In this document: positions 47,232 to 57,807 of the stretch, one piece after another
How the letters are laid out: each line of letters begins with the position of its first letter
Numbering within the stretch: position 1 is the stretch's first letter
Source of the DNA: Artemisia argyi
Lineage: Eukaryota; Streptophyta; Magnoliopsida; Asterales; Asteraceae
DNA: 64,000 nt
Direction of reading: 5' to 3'
Assembly (NCBI GenBank): GCA_030686995.1
Contig: CM060703.1
Span: 115,701,361-115,765,360, forward strand
Translations under genes and position numbers: made by a program
Notes under the pieces: generated by a model
What the model was told of the DNA's origin: nothing
The model's input: the letters and a program-made list of their open reading frames with translations, nothing else
The model's database searches: none

Positions 47232-50200
47232 TTAGACAACAACTTTTGGAACCCATTTAAGCACGGCGCCAACGGGTTTACCATATTTTGAAATCCATTT
47301 GAAAGTTGTGTCAATCCGAGACAAAGAAGTTGAATTCCACCGAGGACTGAAAACCTGTGTTTCATTTTGAAATAAAGCTCGTGGAATCAATGGTGATTTA
47401 AAACTCTTTTGCTTTTGAAAGTTGTTTGAGAAACTCGGTGTCTCTCTTGGAGTTTTAAAACTTGAAGAAAAAGTTTTCCAGCCATTGTTGAAACTCGGCG
47501 TTTCATTTCGAAAATTCATTTTTGAGATGAATGGAAACCTTCCAGAATTAGGATTTTTCCAAGCATAGCCATTCCTTTGTTGTAGCTGAAGCATTTCAGA
47601 GTATGAATATTTCAAATGTTTTGAACGGCTTTGCTTTGGTTTCCACACTGGCTTTACCGGAGTAAAACGAGAGTATGGAGTTTGAAACCTTGATTCTTTT
47701 CTTTATGAGCACTTGCATTTGAAACCTTTTGAGGAGTGAATGTTTCAGAAAAATGTGGTCTCTTTGAAAACTTCCTTCCTTTTTGCAAAGAATAGGTGGT
47801 AAACTGAGAAACCCTTTTTGAAAATGGTTTTGAAGATTCACCCGTGTAAACCTTTTCTGAAACACTTATTTGTGGTATAGACTCGTTTGAAACTTGAGAT
47901 TTTCCATTTGACCGGTTAAGAACATCAAACTTTGCTTTTAAGGCATTGTATGAAGTTCTCAAATCATTATATTCTTTTTGAAGAGAAATATGATCTGATG
48001 ATGCCAATTTTTCTTGCAAAGAAGCATTTTGATTTTCAAGATGTGCAAAATATTTTTCATATTTGTCTGTTTCGATTGAAAAATCATTTTTGGCATCACC
48101 AAAATCCTTGGTTTGTTGTGCAATCGTTTTTTCCAATTCAACAATTTTCTTTTGAAGCACAGACTTTTCTTTTTCAAAAAGATGATTTGGTGTGATCAGA
48201 GAGTCAGATTTGTTTGAAGTTTGATTCTGAACTCTTGACCGCTTGATTGAATCAAACAAGTTTTTGTAAGTCTGTTTCAAATGCTCATTTTCTTTTTGTA
48301 ATGATGCAACAGCATGTTCCAATTCAAGATTTTTTGTATCAAGTTCGTCGAAATCAAACCTGATATTGGTATCATCACAATTTTCTTCAAAAATCTTTTC
48401 TTTTTCTTTAAGCACTGATGTCAAAGAGTTTTCAGAGGACATTTTCTCATTCTTCTCTTGCAGTTTAAGTTGGAAAGAGATACTTTGTGCTTCGAGTTTT
48501 ACAAGATGTTTCTCAAACTGAGCAGTTCTTTTTGAAAATTCATCTTTGACATCAGCTGCTTCTTTTGAAAGCTCAGTGATTTTCTTTTTGAGACAAAGAT
48601 TTTCAAATTTGAAAGAAGATGTTTGTTCAAAATGCACATTCTCATACTCATGGCTGACAGATACTGACTTGAACGACTCTATTTGATTTGTGAAAAATTC
48701 TTTTTGAATGTCCAGAATTAAGCATTTTTCATCAAATTCGTCTTCAAGAGAGTGAACGTACTTAAGATCTTCTCTCATTTCAGTTACAAGATGTTTTTCA
48801 AAGTACTCAAAACATAAGTTGATATCTTTCACACGAGGTTCAATCTCATCTTTCAAAATCTTTTGGACTTCTAACTTAAGGTGTGCATCTGATGAAAGAG
48901 GATTAGAGAAAACGTTGTATTCGATGTTTTCTTGCTTAAACCAAATGACCTTAAACGTTTGCTCAATGTGCTGTTTAAGATCACAAAATTGTTTCCTTGC
49001 TCTATTTTGCCATAACTTAGCATCATAAGTAGCAAGTTGAGCTTCTTTGAAAAATCTTTTCACATTTGTGTCTTTTCTTTTGAAAGGTGCTTTTGGTATA
49101 TCTGTCAATTGTGTACAACCATACACAAAGCCGTGGTACGAGAATGGGGTTTTTCTTTGTTTAACTTTCAAACGTTTTTCCTCTTCAGATTTTAAAATAT
49201 CTTGAGATTCAAACAAAAGATCACCTGACAATTCTTTTCCCATATCTTCAGCGTTAAACAAAATAGGTGTCAACTTTTTCACTTTGTTTAAAAAACACGG
49301 TTTTCCATTTTCCAACAGAGCACTATTTTCAAAACCAATTCCAGATGTTTGTTTATAAACTTCCTCATCTTTAGTAGGTAACATGTTGATAGTCTGAGAA
49401 GTCTGTCCCAATTTTCGAAGTTTGTTTTCAAGATCGTTTGTTCGTTTCAAAAAATCTTGGTTTTCATTCTCAAGTTTTGTGTTTACAATCTCAAAATTTG
49501 ATGTGGTTTTCTGAAGCTTTGAATTTTCACTTTTTAAATCATTGTTCTCTCTTAAAAGTGCTTGAACCTTTCTGTTGTTAACAACCATTTGAGCATCCAG
49601 ATTTTGAATGGAACGTTTTTCATGAAGAACAGCTTCTCTATAACCAACTTCAAGTTCTTCCATTCATTTCAAACTTTTGAGCGTGAGATTTAAGGTTTGA
49701 GATTTCAATTACAAGTTCAGCATTTCTTGTTGTTGCATTTTCAAAACATTTTTCCATTTCCTTAAATCTCTCAATCTCTTTATTTAAAAAGACATTCACT
49801 TGCTTAGCTTCACTATTGTCGTTTTTGCACTTGTCAAGTTCATGTTTGAAATTATTGATTAATGAAGCAAATAAGGCACGATCTTGTTCATAAGAAGATC
49901 CTTCCTGGGCAGGCTCACCTCTATTAGGATCCATATCTAGAGTATCAAAAGTGATATTGCTATCATTTTGTTCCACCATATAAGTGCCACTAATAGATTC
50001 AGGATGCTCAGGATGTGTCTGATTATGAACAAACATATTCTCAAATATATCGACATCATCATGAGCATGTGAATGTTGTACCGTAGCCATTATCTCTGTG
50101 TCTGATGAAGGTCTGATATGATCATCTTCGGTGTCCCAAATAGTTTCATTCCTTTGTGTACCATCAATAGCTGAATCATAGCTAGGACTACTGCTTTCAA

Positions 50201-50915
50201 CCTGCTGTTCTGAAGACGAATCACTTCCCGTGAAAATCAAACTATCATCTGATGCATCATCCTCATTGACTGTTTCCTCTGCTATTTGAACATCGTTCTC
50301 TGTCTCTTTTTCAATCACCTCTGTTTCCATTAAATGCTTCTCTCTTTCAATTAGCTCTCTTTCTGTAAACTGCATATCTTTTTCAATCTGCTCTTTTTCC
50401 CGTTTCAGCTTCTCAATTTCATTTAACTCATTTTCCTCAGCATCAAGTATCTTTTCGAGTTCCCCCATGTCATTTATGCATTGAGTTCTGAATGTCGAAT
50501 AGCTTACCCTAAATTTTTTGTAAAATGCATCGATAAACTCAGACTGGTTCATTATCCAAGGGTTAAAGATACTCTGAAGTTGAGTTTGGATTACTATAAG
50601 AGCTTCCCTGCAATCACGTGTATGAAGTTCATCTTCATTAAGTAGCTTTTCTAGTTGATTCAGGTTTTGATTGAGTTTTTCTTTGAAATAATGAAATCGG
50701 TCTCTGACGTAGTGTTCAAATGCTTGTTCGAACCTAGACTCACATCCAAATATGTTTATAACCTTCTCAACCTGTGACTTGAACACTGTAAACTTTTTCT
50801 TAAAATCTCTCTCCTTCATTTGTATTTCTGTTTCCATTAGGTTCTGATGTGTGATAAAGTTGATCTTGGATCGTTCCAACGAGATAGGAGTAGTTTTTAG
50901 TGTAAGTTGATGCAA
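47232..50915 (-). pseudogene. D coiled-coil Gag-like ORF, in three frames
   Basis: The frame opens at minus-strand ATG 50915 and runs to 49650; a second frame overlaps it by 14 bases (49663-47654); a third finishes at 47232. The overlap and the shift near 47680 most simply reflect single-base indels in one ancestral ORF of about 1,230 codons. The N-terminal part has an EFIDAFYKKFRVSY segment, a long glutamate/lysine coiled coil, then an acidic serine-rich stretch. The second part is nearly all heptad-like coiled coil, with the block YGCTQLTDIPKAPFKRKD. The third is rich in phenylalanine, serine and lysine and ends GKPVGAVLKWVPKVVV. It resembles, from memory, the Gag-side extension of Asteraceae copia proteins. 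Confidence 0.7.
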
Positions 50916-51961
50916 GTTGTTATGATGAAAAATTTGATCTAAAACCTTAAAACCTCAATAACTTCTTCTCGGAGCGTTTTTAGGCCTCGAAACTTGGGTT
51001 GAATGAATAAATTTGTTCAACGTGTCCTTCTTCTCTGTTTCATGGTCATTTTGACAGCTGATTCGTCGAAAACGGAGTTACGGTTCAAAAGTTATGGCCG
51101 TTTGAAGTTTGGTTTTCAAAAGTCAAAAAACTTACGCGTAAACCTTGATCTTATGCGTAAACAGTAATCTTAAGCGTAGACTGAAACTTATGCGTAAACC
51201 GAATCTTATGCGTAAGGCAAATGTTAGGCGAAAACAAAAAGTTATGCGTAAACAGTAAACTTATGCGTAAGATTAGTAGTTACGCGTAAGGTTTAGCTTA
51301 TGCGTAAGATTTTTTACGCGTAAGGTTTACAAACCAAACTAATCTCTCAAACTTATCCAAGCTTGAAAGATATCCCTAGTTGAAGTATTCCACAAACTTA
51401 TCCAAGTCAGGGAAGTACTGAGTACAACTTCTGCGTAGGATCTTATGCGTAGAATCCAATCTTAGGCGTAGAATCCAATCTTTTGCGTAGGATCTTATGC
51501 GTATAATCCAATCTTAGGCATAGAATCCAATCTTTTGCGTAGAAACAGACTTATGCATAGGATCTCACCTTAAGCGTAGGATTCCAATCTAACGCGTAGG
51601 AAGAGCTTTTTCTGCTTAAACTTAAGCGTAGGAAGCTGTTTTACGCGTAGAAAGAGGGTTTTTTTGCCAAAACTTACGCGTAAACAGTACTAGAATACGA
51701 AAACTTACGCGTAAGATGTCCCAAACAGCTAAAAATCCGATTTTTTCAACCAAAAACACTTTTTTCACTTGTTTCTTTTGATCAAATCTTTCCCAAAACA
51801 CTAGTAATCACTAAAACTTCAATAAAAACAACAAGTTTAACACTAAAACACGTAAAAATCAAAACTTTTTAATGAAAAGCACACGTTTTTAAATGAAAAA
51901 CGCAACTTTTAAAGAGAAAGCTTGATGAAAACGATTTCCACACACTCCTAAATCATTGTTA
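50916..51961 (-). other. D leader with word cluster
   Basis: About 1 kb lies between the PBS and the ORF start. Most of it (51131-51715) is the TTACGCGTAA cluster listed separately. The remainder is AT-rich without a frame. Confidence 0.6.
51131..51715. repeat. TTACGCGTAA / TTATGCGTAR word cluster
   Basis: About 27 degenerate copies of a 9-10 base word centred on GCGTA lie in 585 bp, among them the perfect palindrome TTACGCGTAA near 51132, 51272, 51315, 51674 and 51705. The latter part has a looser period: GCGTAGAATCCAATCTTA repeated. Confidence 0.75.
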
Positions 51962-51975
51962 GGCGATTGATACCA
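51962..51975 (-). other. D primer-binding site
   Basis: Minus strand TGGTATCAATCGCC, two bases inside the right LTR. The TGGTATCA part is the initiator-Met type common in copia elements. Confidence 0.75.
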
Positions 51976-51977
51976 CT

Positions 51978-52345
51978 TGTAAGACCTTAGATATATCAAC
52001 TTTAACACAAATATAGCATGTAAATGAAGTAAAGATGGTGACTTGATGTTATGAATGTGGCGTTAGATATGAGAGAATAAGAGATGAAATAAGAGAGCTT
52101 TTATTAATAAACACATACACTTATACACACAAGCACACACCTCAAATGAGCTTTGAGGTGTTTATATTGTTCCTAAGAAAGGATGCCTTAAAGGCTTTCC
52201 ATGGGCTTTGTCTAATGGGCTTGGTTTATATATTCTAATAAAGGCTTACATGATATACTAAATAAATACCAAGTCCATAGCCCAACATACTTAACTATTA
52301 CAATACTTGTCGACTCAATAATGATCGTCACTTTTAATGCTAACA
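51978..52345 (-). repeat. D 5' LTR (right copy)
   Basis: 368 bp. The TATA box reads CAATATAAAC here, one base weaker than in the left copy. The inverted repeat lies at 52137-52161. Confidence 0.92.
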
Positions 52346-52947
52346 GAGTCCACTGCGACTCGGAAGTGCACCTATAAGGACTTCATTGCTTCTAAACCAT
52401 CCAACTTCAAAGGCACTGAAGGAGTAACAGAACTTGCTAGAAGGTTTGAGCGAACTGAGACTGTGTTTGTGAGGAGTGGTTGTGCCGCCAAAAGCCGAGT
52501 CTCGTTTGCAACTAGAACATTGTTGGAAGATGCGTTGTCTTGGTGGAACGCAACTGCTCAGAAGATAGGTGTGGAGGAGGCCTATCAGATCACCTGAGCT
52601 GACTTTAAGGAAAAGATATTGAATAAGTTCTGTCCAAGAGGAGAAGTTAAGAAACTGGAAGATGAGTTTCACATGTTGGTCCTAAAAGGGAGTGACCTCA
52701 GGGCTTATGATAGGAGATTTCAGGAACTTGCCACACTTTGCCCTTCAAAGGTTCCCGATTTGGAGAAGTTGTTGGAAAAGTACATTGAGGGACTACCCAG
52801 GAGCATCGAGGGAAACGTCACCTCATCAAAGCCTCAATCTTTGGAAGAAGCAATGACCATTGCCCAAAGACTGCTACACCGGGAGATTAAGCGTAACTCT
52901 GCTCAGGGAAACAACGATCACAAAAGGAAGTTAGATGATCGGAAGAC

Positions 52948-53018
<71 letters not shown>

Positions 53019-53030
53019 GCAACAACAACT
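52948..53030 (+). repeat. (AAC)n inside F gag
   Basis: Perfect or near-perfect AAC repeat in the gag frame, coding about 27 asparagines with one serine. Confidence 0.9.
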
Positions 53031-53125
53031 ACCACCATGACAGAAACATCCACCACAACCAACAGAATCGACGACAAGAAGTTATCAGAGCTTATGTCGC
53101 CGCACCGGTTAAGAATGATGGGTAT

Positions 53126-54537
53126 TGATACGTGGGAATCGCACCAGGCTTTACCTCTCAAGGGATCTTGAGAAGCTTACAACCCCCACCAGGCAGTGTA
53201 CCTGATCGTTGTAGTATAGTATAGTGACAAGTACCGGGGGATTGATCGTTCAGCTAGGAATAGTGTCGCTAGGATTAGAAAACCTAATTACTAGTGCTAA
53301 AGATGATGGAAGATTATTTTTGTGTTTTTATATTTTTTAGAAAGCGAAGTGAAATCTCGGGTTTGAAGGATTTGGGCGGAATTAGTTGCTAGTCAACTAA
53401 CCCAATACTAAAAATGCAATCAAAAGTAAATACTAGAAATGAAAAAAAAAACTAAATTATACTAAGGTTGTGAGCAATAAGTGGAGAAAATGTGTTTACT
53501 TAGATTTCACTACTCCCTAGACATCTTTTACACGTTAATTACTTGTTATAGTTGCGTGGATGACGGATTGTATTCCTTAATACCATTCATGGGGTGGCGC
53601 ACTTACTTCCCCAATCCTATGAGTGCCTACTTCACTCCTATGTCGAGCCGGCTAAGAAGCTCCTAACATGGGATCATTAGAATTTACTCATGCATTAAAT
53701 ACAACCAATAAAACCTAGTGCACATCGGTTCATGTTTCCTAAGACGTTCAAGCATGTTACCATTTGGAGATCTGCCAGTTTTCTTAAGCCTAACATCGAA
53801 ATCATTCATCCAATACAACCATAAACAAGTAATCAACACATAATTAACATCTAATTTTCATTAGATCTAAGCAAACACAAGATAGATCTAGCCTAGCATG
53901 ATGGAATTAAGACAAGAACAAGATATAGACAACCAGCACATAGACATATTGATTGAATTAAAAGAATACTTATCTCAATTACACTTGCAAGGTTTCAAGG
54001 GCTGAAAACCCTTGAAAAACCTGTGAAAATCGTATTAAGTTCGGCCTTAGGGTTTCTCCAAAACTTCCTCTCTTAATGTGTAAAAATTAGAAAACTATAT
54101 ATAGGAAATAGGGTCTGACGGCGTCAAGAACAAATTTGTGACGCCGTCATCTCGCCGCTAAAATACTCCTCGGACTGCCTTGATCTACTTCTGACGTCGT
54201 CAAGTATTACATGTTTCCAGGCCATCATGCATTTTACTCTTGACGTCCTTCTTGTGACGCCGTCAATTCTGTACTGGGTCGTCATGGAATTTACACTTGA
54301 CGCCGTCAAGATTTTCTTCTTGACGCCGTCACCTACTGTTCCCAGCTTGGAAAATTGAGACTTTGCCATTTTCTTCACTTTTATGCTCCAAAAACGTCCA
54401 AAATGCCTTCTTTTCCAGATTTCACTCCCAAAGTACCTAAAATCACAAAAGGAACGATTTAGGGCAATATTTGATCAAATAAATTCAATTCCGGGCTTAA
54501 ATGACCCCCTAAAAGTGGTTCATTTTTCGCCTCATCA
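53126..54537 (-). repeat. E2 3' LTR (left copy)
   Basis: 1,412 bp, TGATACGTGG...GCCTCATCA on the plus strand. The TATA box CTATATATAG is at 54095-54104 and the TGACGCCGTCA cluster at 54116-54331, upstream of it in the element sense. Confidence 0.94.
54095..54331 (-). promoter_or_regulatory. E2 left LTR: TGACG cluster and TATA box
   Basis: Copies of TGACGCCGTCA or TGACGGCGTCA and close variants run from 54116 to 54331. The TATA box lies just downstream in the minus-strand sense. This is the same order as in E1 and the solo LTR. Confidence 0.6.
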
Positions 54538-54577
54538 TATACCCTTACACTTGAGATTTGCTTGTCCTCAAGCAAAT
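54538..54577 (-). promoter_or_regulatory. E2 polypurine tract and PPT-side hairpin
   Basis: ATTTGCTTG and CAAGCAAAT form a 9-bp perfect stem at 54556-54577; the loop reads AGGA in the element sense. AAGTGTAAGGGTATA then leads into the LTR. Confidence 0.85.
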
Positions 54578-56962
54578 GCGCTTTTATTCTAGTCAAAATA
54601 CAAGTTAGGGGTCATTTAACACTAATATAAAAGTAATTACAACAAATAATCGTTCCACTAAAGACCAATAGACAAGCACGGAGGTCATACACAAGCACCT
54701 CACAAATAGTGTTTCGATACTCACATCTCTCGGGAGTAATAAAGTATAAATTACAATATGGAAACGGAAGATATCTCTCACTACCTGTCATAGCAAAATC
54801 GATTACCATAGGCTTGGGAAAGGATCAAACCTCCACCACATGGCGTAAGCACCTAGGATAAACTATCAAAGATGTCTTTTAATGGGTTGTAACGTTAGGT
54901 GTAGGGATATGAAATATACGGTTTTGTTGGATAAAGGCAGTCTTTACTGGTGGAGAGTTAACAATCTTAGTTAATTACACGTACAACATGGCGTTGCTAA
55001 GCCAAGACTAGACTCGACTTAAGCTAATAAATGAAAAATAACAAAAACTTAAAATGAACATAGAATAAAAAGGGATGGTAGTCCGTATGTTTTTTCTCTT
55101 TTCTCTTTTTCTATTTTTTTTTCTTTTTCTTGATTTTTTCGATTTTTTTTTTATTTTTTCTTTTTTCGTTTTTTTTTTTTTTTTGCATACACTCTTACCC
55201 TACCATCCAAAATAATACATCATAGGGGATGAGAATTCCCCTTACACTTGAATTTTTACATACTTTACAATAAACTAAACTAATGACTCGAATTAAGAAA
55301 ATCAAAACACTTGGAGTACTTTTAAGATTAACGTTCATATGGGGGTAATAAATGATGTTCTTCCCCATTACTCCATAAAATAAGTACTTTACCCATGAGT
55401 CCCAATCGTCCCAAAACAATATGTACAAGGATATGACTCGACTTAGCAACCATGTAATCAATTAGATAGTTAACTTAGGGTTTAACAAATAACAATAATG
55501 CACTAAAGATGAGTGCATACACGGAAGGCTAAGGCGATTTGGGTGTACATTTAAGTGGGGTGTAACAAATTCTTCCTTTAAGTAAGATGCTCAAAGTTAG
55601 AAACGAAAAGATAGGCTCGAAAGGGTGTACTAGGGGTTTCGTGTACTAAAAATGAGTACAACGCTAAGGGTGTGGGAAAAATTAGTTGACTTAACTAGCC
55701 AAGTAATATGACTTAAATGGTCAAGTAATTATGATACGGGTTTAACACAAGGGTGATCCTAATGCCTCTTGTCATGTAGTAAATCCTACTACACGAATGT
55801 AGTCTCACTAGCAGTCTCGGGATGCATCACTAACGCAAGTTCTAGAATCTAAATGCTACCGGTACACTCATAAGCACTAATAGTAAATGCTTTTCCTATC
55901 AAATCTAAAGGCGAACCTCACATATTTGGGTGGAAAATTTTTCTGAATATACGGTTTTGTGCTAGTCATACAATCTCCTATCCATGAGACGCTTGCTGTG
56001 GCTAAAGTTTCACTCCTATATGTTGTAAAAGAATTTAAATTTGGCGCTAAAATTGCACTAACAAGTATTTCTCATAGTTTTATTACACACCTACCATCAA
56101 ACAAAGCAAACTCAAGCGGAAGTGTATTTGTAAGGTATCATCATTTTACCCTCCCCTTACACTTAAGATGAATTTTGTCCCCAATGTTCATGTAAAGAAT
56201 GTAAAAGTTAAATAAGTAAAAAGAATGAAATCAAATACTCCCCTGATTCGCTCGGTATGGATAATTAGGTAGCCAGGTTAGATCTTCCTCCAAGAAAATG
56301 AACAATCAAAGCTTCCCTTCCAGAATATAAATCATCTTCTTGTCATACATAACCTGTAGATCCTGAGAAAATAGACAAGATAACCTCGCATAAAATCGGC
56401 GGCATCCTATATAAGTTACTAAATCCTAGAAAACAAGATAAGATATAATGCTTGTGGAATGAAGTTTGCAGACTTCCTGGAGATTATAAAACTTAATAAT
56501 TCACAAAAACCATAAGACTCCATTAGAAAAACAAAACCGGTAAAATTTCCAGATTTTTACCCATGACGCCGTCAAGAGTTAACTCGTGACGCCGTCAGGA
56601 TTGACCTGCAGAAATTCTTATGTTAAGTTTCTGGAAAAACTTGGTCCTACTTCCTGGAAAATCCTGCAAAACTTCATTATGACTCGATACAAGCATTGGA
56701 CTCTAACAAATACGAATACACATGTTCATTTAATATTGTGGAGAATCATGATCGAGTTGTTTCTTAAAAACATATTTGGGGTTTCCCCTTACACTTATCT
56801 TTTGCAAAAATACTTTTAGGTGGAGTTAAGACTAGGTCAAAACAACAAAGTAAAGTATTTCCACATTTTAATTGAGAAACATGATCTACCAACAATAAAA
56901 AATAAAGCATGCATACGGAAGCAAATAACAAACAAACAAAAAATGAAAATCACACAAAGCAT
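54578..56962 (-). other. E2 3' region
   Basis: About 2.4 kb of non-coding sequence. It contains a long pyrimidine tract on the plus strand (about 55090-55183, purine-rich in the element sense). AAGTGTAAGGGG recurs near 55240, 56155 and 56785 (element sense), as extra PPT-like copies. Two TGACGCCGTCA words lie at 56563-56601. Bases near 56265-56360 match the 3' interior of E1. No gene seen. Confidence 0.65.
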
Positions 56963-57016
56963 GGGTTGCCTCCCAAGAAGCGTTTTTCTTTATTTACGAG
57001 TCTTGTAGCTAGACTC
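56963..57016 (-). promoter_or_regulatory. E2 post-stop hairpin and conserved block
   Basis: GAGTC and GACTC (56998-57002 and 57012-57016) pair around a 9-base loop reading TAGCTACAA in the element sense, 14 bases after the stop at 57031-57033. The block CGCTTCT, T, GGGAGGCAACCC is the complement of 56963-56982. Confidence 0.75.
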
Positions 57017-57030
57017 AAAGTCATGGGTTA

Positions 57031-57723
57031 CTACGTGGCCTCATCATTAGTTTCACTTTCTAGGTCGTCTTCTAAACCAGTTTTGTATTCCGAACCTAGT
57101 TGCAAGCATTCTTTGTAGAAACCAAGCATCCTATTTTTCACATACTCTACTCCTCTACGTCTATCCTCATCATTCCTATAATAAGCCGCTTGTTTGTGTT
57201 CCTTTTCGAAATTAGAGAGAAGGCGGTATTGCTCAATTTTGTAAGGCATTTGGTAGGCAACCTCGTCATTCTCTTCCTTGAATCTAACTATACCTAAAGT
57301 CGGGTCATAACTCATCCTAGTGGCCTCAACAAATGGTTTCCCGAATATTATTTGGCTTAGGCAAGCATCTATCACCGGGCGAGTGTCCTCTACTATCATA
57401 AAATCTATCTCATAAGTGAGATTGCCTATAATCACATGCAACCCCTTCACTCTTCCTGCAAAATTACTTATCAAATTCTTATTGGGCATCATCCTAAAAT
57501 CAAGTTGCTTCTTCATTACCCAATTGTATTAAGTCCTAGTCATGATGTTCATGGGAGATCTAGGATCGATGTAAGCTTTCCATATATGCATATGGCCAAT
57601 GTTGCATGGTATGTTAATGTTAGAGGGGTCTCCCATTTTGATAAGGGGTGTGCCAAGGATATAAGGTCTCTCGGGACTATCGAATAAATCCTTATGGTAT
57701 TCCCGTTCTTCCTTGGTGGGCAT
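57031..57723 (-). pseudogene. E2 protease-like domain
   Basis: Two pieces of one frame are separated by a TAA at 57529-57531. The first has RPYILGTPLIKMGDPSNINIP and AYIDPRSPMNIMTR; the second has GLHVIIGNLTYEIDFMIVED and IIFGKPFVEATRMSYDP, the flap and end region of retropepsins. Where an active protease has D-T/S-G (DLGAS in A and B, DSGAD in F) this one reads DPRSP, so catalysis is doubtful. A charged tail of about 90 residues follows to TAG 57031-57033. Cleavage may have depended on a partner element. Confidence 0.7.
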
Positions 57724-57807
57724 CTTATCAAAGTACTTTTCTTTAGGCTCTACTTCCTCTAACTCTTCTCCCCTATTAACCTCAACTTCCCTACTCTCAT
57801 CCCTAAT

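Larger units (their letters stand above)
44530..52350 (-). mobile_element. Copia-like non-autonomous element D, inserted in F gag
   Basis: Spans 44535-52345 and is flanked by GAGTC (44530-44534 and 52346-52350). LTRs are 369 bp (44535-44903) and 368 bp (51978-52345), starting TGTA and ending AACA. The PBS on the minus strand is TGGTATCAATCGCC (51962-51975), so the right LTR is 5'. The PPT is AGGGGGAGAT next to the left LTR (44904-44913). The interior encodes only a long coiled-coil Gag-like protein; no zinc knuckle, protease, integrase, RT or RNase H is found. It fits the class of LTR elements that carry gag only. Confidence 0.92.
44374..53125 (+). pseudogene. F gag (split by D)
   Basis: The N-terminus is at 44374-44534 (MAPRKTATPTSSPAMTRAAI) with an in-frame TAG at 44473-44475. 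After D the frame continues at 52346 with YKDFIASKPSNFKGTEGVTE, a chromovirus gag domain start, then LLEDALSWWNATAQKIG, a TGA at 52595-52597 where tryptophan is usual, and KFCPRGEVKKLEDEF. LPRSIEGNV and EAMTIAQRLL follow, then a long asparagine run coded by (AAC)n at 52948-53030. E2 is inserted just after. The three zinc knuckles lie beyond E2 from 60806. Role: particle formation. Confidence 0.88.

Noticed and set aside
51131..51715. CRISPR-like or satellite array
   Set aside because: Words are degenerate, unevenly spaced and without unique spacers, in plant DNA inside a retroelement leader.
52931..53171. Valine-run and threonine-run ORFs
   Set aside because: Other-frame readings of the AAC repeat, whose true frame is the asparagine run of F gag.
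53481..53666. 61-codon ORF repeated at 59744-59929 and, reversed, at 5988-6173
   Set aside because: It follows LTR copies with no domain and no start context; conserved only because the LTRs are related.
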